64,000 bases of DNA, taken from NCBI RefSeq assembly GCF_011683955.1, contig NZ_JAAQPI010000018.1, positions 53,572-117,571 on the forward strand, read 5' to 3'. Shown here piece by piece: positions 17,574 to 24,223 of the stretch. The notes under the pieces are model-generated. The model did no database searches and had not been told where the DNA came from. It was given only the letters and a program-made list of their open reading frames with translations. The stretch's first letter is position 1; every line of letters begins with the position of its first letter. The position numbers and the translations under genes are program-made. The DNA is from Pseudomaricurvus alkylphenolicus. GTDB taxonomy: Bacteria; Pseudomonadota; Gammaproteobacteria; Pseudomonadales; Cellvibrionaceae.

Positions 17574-18719
17574 ATGTTTACTGAGCAGTTCAAGTACACT
17601 CGAATTCCGGCCGAAGCCGAGGCTGTCAGGTCGGAAGTACGAGAATTTCTGCGGGACAACCTGCGTGATTTTCCCGCGTCCAAGCGAGCGGATTCCTGGA
17701 TGGGATTCGACGCCGAATTCAGTAGGAAATTGGGACAGAGAGGCTGGATTGGCCTATCACTGCCAACCGAGTACGGCGGAGCAGATGCTGGGGCTTTTAC
17801 CCGTTACGTTATTGTTGAGGAGTTGCTGGCCGCTGGTGCTCCTGTGTCTGCGCACTGGTTCTCCGATCGTCAAAGTGGCCAGCAGATTCTTAGGTTTGGC
17901 ACTGAATATCAAAAAGAGCATCATCTTCCCGCCATCTGTCGTGGCGAGAGCTTTTTCTGCATCGGCATGAGTGAGCCCAATTCCGGATCGGATTTGGCCT
18001 CGATAAAGACCAAAGCAACGCCTACGGACAATGGCTGGATTCTTAACGGTCAGAAAGTCTGGACCACCAACGCGCATCGATCTCACTATATGATTGCGCT
18101 GGTTCGAACCAGCGATTCGGAAAGTCGTCATGGCGGAATGTCACAGTTTATCGTGGATCTGTCTCTACCAGGCATCACTGTGCTACCGATTAAGGACTTA
18201 ACCGGTAGCGAGCATTTTAATGAAGTGTTCTTTGACGACGTACACCTGGATTCCCATGCATTGTTGGGAGCAGAAGGAGATGGCTGGAAGCAAGTGACCA
18301 GCGAGCTGTCGATGGAACGTAGTGGCCCCGAACGGTTTCTCAGCTCCATGGCATTGCTGAACACATTGATCGATGCCATTGGTACCGAGCCTAACGCGCT
18401 ACAGGCGAAGGAAATAGGTCATTTGGCTGCACGTTTAATTACGTTGCGGCAGATGTCGTTGACGGTGACCGAGCAGTTAGCGGCTGGTGAGCAGCCCGCG
18501 GTAGCGGCTGCTTGTGTCAAGGACCTGGGGGCCGTATTCGAACAGGATTTGCCTGAATTGGCGCAGCTATTGTGCGACATACCCCCAGCGTCTAGTGGTG
18601 GCTGCGATCATGCCATGGTGCTGGCCCATCTGACACAACAGGCGCCATCGTTCTCACTGCGTGGCGGCACGCGGGAAGTATTACGTGGCATTATTGCGAA
18701 AGGCTTAGGGTTGCGCTAG
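17574..18719 (+). CDS. Acyl-CoA dehydrogenase, large-type subunit
   Basis: 381 residues, FAD-dependent. Domain order is standard: an N-terminal helical domain with LPTEYGG, a central beta domain with CIGMSEPNSGSDLASIKTKA (FAD and substrate contacts), WTTNAHRSHYM, and a C-terminal helical domain ending GGTREVLRGIIAKGLGL. Position 376 of the medium-chain enzyme is Gly here, so the base must be elsewhere, perhaps the Glu in MERSGPERF. The next gene, 2 bp away, encodes a shorter acyl-CoA dehydrogenase. Paired genes of this kind encode the alpha2beta2 enzymes (FadE26-27, FadE28-29 type) that handle CoA esters of steroid side chains and rings. It starts the beta-oxidation operon 17574-21715. Confidence 0.87.
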   Translation: MFTEQFKYTRIPAEAEAVRSEVREFLRDNLRDFPASKRADSWMGFDAEFSRKLGQRGWIGLSLPTEYGGADAGAFTRYVIVEELLAAGAPVSAHWFSDRQSGQQILRFGTEYQKEHHLPAICRGESFFCIGMSEPNSGSDLASIKTKATPTDNGWILNGQKVWTTNAHRSHYMIALVRTSDSESRHGGMSQFIVDLSLPGITVLPIKDLTGSEHFNEVFFDDVHLDSHALLGAEGDGWKQVTSELSMERSGPERFLSSMALLNTLIDAIGTEPNALQAKEIGHLAARLITLRQMSLTVTEQLAAGEQPAVAAACVKDLGAVFEQDLPELAQLLCDIPPASSGGCDHAMVLAHLTQQAPSFSLRGGTREVLRGIIAKGLGLR

Positions 18720-18721
18720 CT

Positions 18722-19777
18722 ATGAGAGAGTTATTTGAATCCACAGTAAGACGTATTTGTGAAGACCACGTGCCCATCGAACGGGTCAGTGCAGCAGAGG
18801 AAAAAGGTTGGTCACCGGCACTATGGGAGCTTTTTGAATCCAGCGGGTTCAGCCAGGCGCTTGCCGTTGATGAGTCGGGAGAAAGCGGCGCCAGCTGGGG
18901 CGATTTGTGCGGTGTGCTGATGATCTGCGGTCAATACAGCCTTCCGCTGCCGTTGCCGGAGGCAATGTTCGCTAATTATTTGCTGACTCGGTCCGGGTTG
19001 GAGGCCATGAGCGGGAGTTTGTCCTTTGGCGTCGATGGCGATCTGTGTCTTGAGGGGAGCACTGTCAAAGGCTCGCTGCGGGATATCCCCTGGGGGGGGG
19101 ATGTGGACCATGTGATTGGTCTTGTGGGAACGTCGAACCCCATGGTTGTCCTTATGTCCCGTGCCGATGCAGCGCAGGTCAACAGAACAACTAACATTGC
19201 TGGAGAACCCCGAGATGAATTGTACTTCGATGGCGTAACCCCACTCGCCGTTGCGCCATTAGCTGCATCGATGAATAAAGACGTTCTCAAACTTGGCGGC
19301 GCCATGCTGCGTTCGGCACAAATTGCGGGGGCTATGCAGGGAGTATTGGCGCTGGCAGCGGAGTATGTCAACGATCGAGTCCAGTTTGGCCGTCCGATTG
19401 CACGTTTCCAGGCGGTTCAGCATCAGCTGGCGATTTGCGCGGAACAGACGGCAGCAACAGTTGTCAGTGCTGAGCTCGCTTGCGCTCAGTTTGATAATGG
19501 CTCAGAAGTATCGACGATGGTAGCCAAGATCAGTAGCGCCGAAGCGGCAGCAGCGGGCGCAGCGATTACCCACGCGGTACACGGAGCCATTGGTTTCACC
19601 CAGGAGTACCCTCTACAGCTCAGTACTCGGCGTTTGTGGTCATGGCGCAGCGAATACGGTTCCCTGAGCTACTGGTCACAGCGCTTGGGTAGCAAGGTCT
19701 GCGCAGCTGGATCGGATAAACTCTGGGCCAGGATTGTCAACGCTAGCTCTGACAGTACGCAGGAATCTTCAATATGA
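18722..19777 (+). CDS. Acyl-CoA dehydrogenase, small-type subunit
   Basis: 351 residues, shorter than typical single-type enzymes (~380). The N-terminal helical domain is recognisable, but the central beta domain lacks the usual SEPxxGSD flavin-binding segment. The C-terminal domain is well kept: YVNDRVQFGRPIARFQAVQHQLA and HAVHGAIGFTQEYPLQLSTRRL. This split of features, with the partner gene immediately upstream, is what is seen in heteromeric acyl-CoA dehydrogenases where each subunit supplies half of the flavin site. It overlaps the crotonase gene by 4 bp (ATGA). A run of eight G residues at 19092-19099 is a slippery stretch but the frame is open through it. Confidence 0.86.
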   Translation: MRELFESTVRRICEDHVPIERVSAAEEKGWSPALWELFESSGFSQALAVDESGESGASWGDLCGVLMICGQYSLPLPLPEAMFANYLLTRSGLEAMSGSLSFGVDGDLCLEGSTVKGSLRDIPWGGDVDHVIGLVGTSNPMVVLMSRADAAQVNRTTNIAGEPRDELYFDGVTPLAVAPLAASMNKDVLKLGGAMLRSAQIAGAMQGVLALAAEYVNDRVQFGRPIARFQAVQHQLAICAEQTAATVVSAELACAQFDNGSEVSTMVAKISSAEAAAAGAAITHAVHGAIGFTQEYPLQLSTRRLWSWRSEYGSLSYWSQRLGSKVCAAGSDKLWARIVNASSDSTQESSI

Positions 19778-20574
19778 ATCAATTTTTACAAACAGAGCGC
19801 GAAGGCGCAGTGCTGGTGGTGCGGATGAACGCGCCAGAAACTCGCAATGCGTTATCTGACCCGGGACAGATGCAAGAATTCGTTGATCTTTGTCAGGCGG
19901 TTAATCTTGATAACAGCGTCAAGGCGCTGGTGTTGACCGGCAATGGTTCAGCCTTTTGCGCGGGTGGCAACATCAAAGACATGCACACTCGAGGAGGTAT
20001 CTTCGGAGGCGCTCCGCACGAACTGCGTAACAATTACCGCAATGGAATTCAACGGATTCCGTTGTCGCTTTACAACTTGGAGGTGCCGGTGATTGCTGCA
20101 ATCAATGGCCCCGCTATCGGAGCCGGTCTGGATCTGACCTGTATGTGCGACGTTCGTATCGCCTCCAGTAAGGCAAAGTTTGCTGAGAGTTTTATCAAGC
20201 TTGGAATTGTTCCCGGCGATGGTGGTGCCTGGCTACTACCTCGTATTATCGGTCTCCCCAAAGCGAGTATTATGGCGCTTACTGGCGATACCATTGACCC
20301 GGCTCAGGCCCTGAGCTGGGATTTGGTGACGGATGTGGTTGAGCCAGAGGAACTATTGCCGAAAGCGATGGAGATGGCGCAGCGTATGGCTGCCAATCCC
20401 GCTCATGGCTTGCGCCTGACCAAAAAACTGTTACGCGAGGGGCAACATATGCGGCTTGACTCGCTGTTGGAGTTGTCAGCGGCGTTCCAGTCTTTAGCGC
20501 ACAACGCTGAAGATCACTTGGAAGCTGTCTCGGCGTTTATTGAAAAACGCAGTCCTGATTTTAAAGATTGCTAA
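19774..20574 (+). CDS. Enoyl-CoA hydratase/isomerase (crotonase family)
   Basis: 266 residues. The crotonase signatures are present: AFCAGGNIKDMH (first oxyanion strand), PVIAAINGPAIGAGLDLTCMCDVRIAS (second oxyanion-hole Gly and helix) and KLGIVPGDGGAWLLPRIIG. In the active-site loop the first Glu position of true hydratases is Pro-Gly-Asp (VPGDGG), so hydratase chemistry is less certain and isomerase or hydrolase activity is possible. It overlaps the previous gene by 4 bp and is followed by a third acyl-CoA dehydrogenase, giving a four-gene operon for shortening a CoA-activated side chain or opened ring. Confidence 0.88.
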   Translation: MNQFLQTEREGAVLVVRMNAPETRNALSDPGQMQEFVDLCQAVNLDNSVKALVLTGNGSAFCAGGNIKDMHTRGGIFGGAPHELRNNYRNGIQRIPLSLYNLEVPVIAAINGPAIGAGLDLTCMCDVRIASSKAKFAESFIKLGIVPGDGGAWLLPRIIGLPKASIMALTGDTIDPAQALSWDLVTDVVEPEELLPKAMEMAQRMAANPAHGLRLTKKLLREGQHMRLDSLLELSAAFQSLAHNAEDHLEAVSAFIEKRSPDFKDC

Positions 20575-20590
20575 TCCGCAGGAGAATCCT

Positions 20591-21715
20591 ATGCGCAGTG
20601 TTTTTCGCGAAGATCACGAGATGTTTCGTGATCAGGCTCGACGTTTTGTCGAGCGTGAAATCGAGCCCCATTTGGAACAGTGGGAAAAAGACGGCATTGT
20701 GCCGAAAGAATTGTGGCTAAAGGCGGGGCAGGCGGGCTTGCTCTGCTGTTGTGTGCCAGAAGAGTACGGCGGCCCCGGTGGAGACTACGGTCATTCTGCG
20801 GTGATGATCGAAGAATTGGCCCGGGTTAATGCCACTGCCGTTGGGTTTACCACTCACTCCGAAATCGTCGCCAATTATATTGTTGCCTATGGCACTGAGG
20901 AACAAAAACAGCAATGGTTGCCCGGAATGGTCTCCGGTGAAATTATTGGTGTGCTGGGTTTGAGCGAACCTGGTATTGGCAGTGATCTTCGTTCTATGTC
21001 AACCACGATCAAACGAGACGGCGACCACTATGTGATCAATGGGCAAAAGACATTCATCACTAATGGGGGTAACGCTGATCTGGTGGTGACAGGGGGCAAA
21101 CTTGACTCTAAAGACAAACATTTGAGCCTGGTCTGTGTGGAGACGAGTCGAGCGGGATTCGCTAAAGGAAAATTGTTGGAGAAGATTGGTCTTAAGGGCC
21201 AAGATACATCTGAGTTGTTTTTTGACGATGTTCGGGTGCCGGTCGATCATCGATTGGGTGAGGAGAATAAAGGTGCGAGCTACCTTTTTCACCAATTGGC
21301 CTGGGAGAGATTGATCATTGCGATTCGAGCAGCACAATGCATTGAATCCATGTTGGAAGAGACGATTCAATACGTTAAGGATAGAAAGGTTTTTGGAAAA
21401 ACGGTTTTCGATTTTCAAAACACCAAATTCAAGCTGGCGGAAGGAAAAGCCCAGGCGAGTATGTTACGTGCCTTTGTGGACGATTGTCTGAAGAAAGTAA
21501 TGGCAGGAGAACTGAGCCCCGAAGAAGCGGCTATGGCGAAGTTGGTCGGTGCGGAAATGCAGGGGAAGCTACTGGATGAATTCCTGCAGCTGCATGGTGG
21601 TTATGGTTTTATGAGTGAATACCGTGTGAGCCGGGCTTGGGTTGATGCCAGAGTAGCCCGGATATACGGCGGTACTTCAGAAATTATGAAAGAGATTATC
21701 TCGCGCAAGCTATAG
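20591..21715 (+). CDS. Acyl-CoA dehydrogenase (isovaleryl/long-chain-like)
   Basis: About 374 residues from the ATG at 20591, with GGAG six bases upstream; a frame from 20540 would overlap the crotonase. All homodimer/tetramer features are present: PEEYGG, LGLSEPGIGSDLRSM, FITNGG, RKVFGKTVFDFQNTKFKLAE, LHGGYGFM and RIYGGTSEIMKEII. The 376-type Glu is Gly, and a Glu stands in AWERLIIA on the preceding helix, which is where isovaleryl-CoA and long-chain enzymes place their catalytic base. It therefore looks like a complete single-gene enzyme, unlike the pair at 17574-19777. It ends the operon and is followed by a strong terminator. Confidence 0.9.
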   Translation: MRSVFREDHEMFRDQARRFVEREIEPHLEQWEKDGIVPKELWLKAGQAGLLCCCVPEEYGGPGGDYGHSAVMIEELARVNATAVGFTTHSEIVANYIVAYGTEEQKQQWLPGMVSGEIIGVLGLSEPGIGSDLRSMSTTIKRDGDHYVINGQKTFITNGGNADLVVTGGKLDSKDKHLSLVCVETSRAGFAKGKLLEKIGLKGQDTSELFFDDVRVPVDHRLGEENKGASYLFHQLAWERLIIAIRAAQCIESMLEETIQYVKDRKVFGKTVFDFQNTKFKLAEGKAQASMLRAFVDDCLKKVMAGELSPEEAAMAKLVGAEMQGKLLDEFLQLHGGYGFMSEYRVSRAWVDARVARIYGGTSEIMKEIISRKL

Positions 21716-21764
21716 TAGCTAGTGGTGGTTGATACAGATTGACAATTGCAGTATTTAAAGAGCA

Positions 21765-21804
21765 AAAAAAGGCGCGATTAAGAGTACTTAATCGCGCCTT
21801 TTTT
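21765..21804. terminator. Bidirectional rho-independent terminator
   Basis: A-tract, stem GGCGCGATTAAG (21771-21782), loop AGTA, stem CTTAATCGCGCC (21787-21798), T-tract. Because it has A6 before and T6 after, it can stop both the plus-strand operon ending at 21715 and the minus-strand operon ending at 21851. Confidence 0.92.
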
Positions 21805-21850
21805 GTCTTGAGAACCCGAGATGGGCAAACTGCCTGGACGTGGTGATTAA

Positions 21851-22786
21851 TCAGGACGAGGAAAACAGTTCCGGGTAGAGGTCTTCCGCCATGCCCACAC
21901 TGGGTCCAACGATGGGCCCGACAATCTCGTGACCCCAGGTACTCATGATCTCGGGATTAAGCTCAAAGTGATCACCCTGCCAGGGCTCCAGCTCCGTGAT
22001 GGTTTCGAAGGCAAAACCGGAAGGGTTGAAATGGTAGAAGGACATATGTGGGTCCTGGGTGTGTTGCCCCAGCGTCATCATCAGGGGATGGTCGTGTTTT
22101 TTGACCAAATCATAGGTTTCCCCAACATCTCGAACGCTGTCGACAAATAGCCCAATATGCTGAATACCCATTCGTCCGGGAGCAACACCAAAGGCGATGT
22201 CATGACTGGTTGCATTATTGAGTTTGGATCGGTAAAAGCTGGTTTGCCCCTTCCCCGCACCGGAGCCGTACCACTGAAACCCCATAATGTTGAGTAGAAA
22301 ATGGTCAAGCTCGGGGTTTTTTGCCGGAATCATCAGAACGATATGGCCGAGACCCCGGTCATCACAAATAAAGCCGCCATGTGGACGACCTGGAAGGAAT
22401 GATCGAGGTGTCCATTTTTGCGCGTAGAACAGTTCGTGCTGATAACCGACTGGATCTCGAAACCGGATCAGCTCCTTTACGCCTCGTAGCTCACACAGCT
22501 CGGCGTCGCCAAAGGTAATGTTGACACCATTGTTCTTAAAGGTCTCCACGGCGTCCAGAAACGCCAACCGATTTTGGGCTTCCCAGCCGATATAAGTGAC
22601 TCGATCAATGCTGCCGGAATGAAACGCCATACGATTACGACGGTCGTCGACCTTAAAGTACAGAGATTCCGGATCAGTTGCAGGCGCAGAAACGGTTTGA
22701 AACCCCATAATGCCAGGGCCATACTCCCGCCACTGATCGAGTTGGGTTGTTTCAAATCCGAGATAACCAATGCCGATTATGTCCAA
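21851..22786 (-). CDS. Extradiol ring-cleavage dioxygenase (type I, VOC fold)
   Basis: 311 residues, start TTG at 22786 with AAGGGGAA upstream. Four beta-alpha-beta-beta-beta modules are expected; the second half holds the Fe(II) triad: His in LGHIVLMIP, His in MGIQHIGLFVDS, Glu in SGFAFETITE. Downstream Tyr and His residues also fit (SFYHFNPSG). This is the BphC/HsaC/DitC family, which cleaves catechols next to the diol using O2. It is the last gene of the ferredoxin-SDR-dioxygenase operon (23899 down to 21851). The natural substrate is probably the catechol formed from the ring hydroxylated and rearomatised by neighbouring enzymes. Confidence 0.93.
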   Translation of the reverse strand: MDIIGIGYLGFETTQLDQWREYGPGIMGFQTVSAPATDPESLYFKVDDRRNRMAFHSGSIDRVTYIGWEAQNRLAFLDAVETFKNNGVNITFGDAELCELRGVKELIRFRDPVGYQHELFYAQKWTPRSFLPGRPHGGFICDDRGLGHIVLMIPAKNPELDHFLLNIMGFQWYGSGAGKGQTSFYRSKLNNATSHDIAFGVAPGRMGIQHIGLFVDSVRDVGETYDLVKKHDHPLMMTLGQHTQDPHMSFYHFNPSGFAFETITELEPWQGDHFELNPEIMSTWGHEIVGPIVGPSVGMAEDLYPELFSSS

Positions 22787-22847
22787 TGATATTCCCCTTG
22801 TTAATAGTAATTGATTGACGTTGTTTTACAGTGTTATTTCGGTTCAG

Positions 22848-23603
22848 TCAGGTTGCTAACAGCCCGCCATCAACGACGATATCTGTTCCGGTGATATAAG
22901 CAGCTTCGTCCGAGGCGAGAAACACGGCCAGGGCAATCACATCGTCTGGCTCGCCCGCACGACCGAGCAGTACGCCTTGTAATAGACGCTGCCTAATATC
23001 GGGGTCTTGCACAAATGCCTCGGTTCCCGGTGTTTTGATAAAGCCTGGACTGATACTGACGGCTCGAATTCCGTGCTGGGCACCTTCCACGGCCAATTGC
23101 CGGGTCATAGATACCACCGCGCCTTTAGTGGCCGAGTGAGCGACTTTCCCGGCGACACTGGAACCAACCCAGGCGGCGGTTGAACCCGTATTGATAATGA
23201 CGCCTCCGGCCTTGGCGAGTTCTGACCAGGCGTATTTGGTTGTGTAGAAAACCAAGTCCAGCTCATTGCGAACAGTAAAGTGCCAATCCTCGTCCCTAAA
23301 GGATTCAATAGAACCAAACCTAGCAGCTGAGGCATTGTTATAAAGGATATCGATCTTTCCGTATTCTCGTCTAACCGATTCAATCCAATGCTTGGCCTGC
23401 TCGCTATCACCCAAATCCACCTGACCACCGTTGAAAAACTCCAAACCGCTAGACGTCATTAGGCTTGCAGTTTCGAGCTGGGCTTCGATATTGAAGTCGC
23501 AACCGCAAACAATTGCCCCTTCACGAGCAAAGGCAAGAGCTGCCGATCGACCTTGACCACCACCGGTGCCGGTGATAAGTGCAACTTTACCGTTAAGCTT
23601 CAT
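22848..23603 (-). CDS. Short-chain dehydrogenase/reductase with His in place of catalytic Tyr
   Basis: 251 residues. The cofactor loop TGTGGGQGRSAALAFAREG and the NNASA motif are present, with an acidic residue after beta-2 (CGCDFN) that suggests NAD(H). The catalytic Ser is in NTGSTAAW. Where the YxxxK motif is expected the sequence reads HSATKGAV, so Lys is kept but Tyr is His; I checked the codon (CAC) on the complement. Several SDRs near ring dioxygenases show AHSAxKG, so this may be a real subfamily. A role as a cis-dihydrodiol or hydroxysteroid-type dehydrogenase fits its operon position between the ferredoxin and the extradiol dioxygenase. Confidence 0.88.
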   Translation of the reverse strand: MKLNGKVALITGTGGGQGRSAALAFAREGAIVCGCDFNIEAQLETASLMTSSGLEFFNGGQVDLGDSEQAKHWIESVRREYGKIDILYNNASAARFGSIESFRDEDWHFTVRNELDLVFYTTKYAWSELAKAGGVIINTGSTAAWVGSSVAGKVAHSATKGAVVSMTRQLAVEGAQHGIRAVSISPGFIKTPGTEAFVQDPDIRQRLLQGVLLGRAGEPDDVIALAVFLASDEAAYITGTDIVVDGGLLAT

Positions 23604-23668
23604 GGTAATTAGTACTCGCTTCTTTATTGGTTGGCGTTATATTGGTTGGCGAATTCTATTGAACAGCA

Positions 23669-23899
23669 CTAGACTTCAACCGTTTCAATTTGAATCACTT
23701 GTGCGGGGCACGCTTCAGCCCCTTCAGTGGCGGCATCGATATGTTCTTCCGGTATGCTGTCTCCTTCCAAGAAGACAATACCACCATCGTCGAGCTTATA
23801 GATTTCCGGACACAAGGTGGCGCACAGTCCGTATCCGCAGCAGTTAGGAATATCAACGGTCACTTTATAGAATTTTTGAGTTGATTCTGTATTTGACAT
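23669..23899 (-). CDS. Small [3Fe-4S]-type ferredoxin
   Basis: 76 residues. The first cluster motif is CCGYGLCATLCPE: two cysteines six apart (C-x5-C) with Tyr-Gly where a second ligand would be in a [4Fe-4S] protein, and a further CP near the C-terminus (EACPAQVI). This is the single-cluster ferredoxin type that feeds bacterial P450s. DitA3, the ferredoxin of diterpenoid dioxygenase, is reported as a similar non-[2Fe-2S] type. An extra Cys (TLCPE) could allow a [4Fe-4S] form. It heads the operon with the SDR and extradiol dioxygenase and is the only ferredoxin in the window, so it may serve the Rieske dioxygenases and the P450. No ferredoxin reductase is visible. Confidence 0.88.
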   Translation of the reverse strand: MSNTESTQKFYKVTVDIPNCCGYGLCATLCPEIYKLDDGGIVFLEGDSIPEEHIDAATEGAEACPAQVIQIETVEV

Positions 23900-23933
23900 C
23901 TCAGGCTAACCTCATTTTTCAAATTAAAGTGGT

Positions 23934-23958
23934 ACACAATTCATAAATCTGTTTAAAT
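23934..23958 (+). promoter_or_regulatory. ACA-N13-TGT-TTAAAT motif, copy 4
   Basis: ACA at 23934-23936, TGT at 23950-23952, then TTAAAT. It lies in the 324-bp divergent gap between the ferredoxin operon and the TonB receptor. Two looser ACA-N13-TGT sites are in the same gap (23980-23998 and 24171-24189). Apart from these I see no gene in 23900-24223. Confidence 0.5.
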
Positions 23959-24223
23959 TAGATTTACGATCGATGTTACACAGAATATTCAAATGTGTCA
24001 CTAATACGATCAAGGTAAACCCAAGATTGAAAGTAACTAAAGAGGGTCGTCGCGGATGTATGTGACTCCACAAGCATCAACGTGAATGGACAGACATTAG
24101 TTGACTGCAAGTCAAACAAAAATCTGTACCGATCCTTAAACATCACAGATAAAGGCTGTACGTTGAATCTACATAATAATGTTACATGTGCACCCATAAA
24201 AAATAGCCAGAGGATCTGAGAGT

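Noticed and set aside
19092..19099. Run of eight G as a frameshift in the short acyl-CoA dehydrogenase
   Set aside because: The frame stays open and the protein continues with correct family segments on both sides.
24171..24189. Extra ACA-N13-TGT before the TonB receptor (also 23980-23998)
   Set aside because: Spacing fits but the right-hand TAAAT-like box is missing; such short pairs are expected by chance about every 4 kb, so not counted among the ten.
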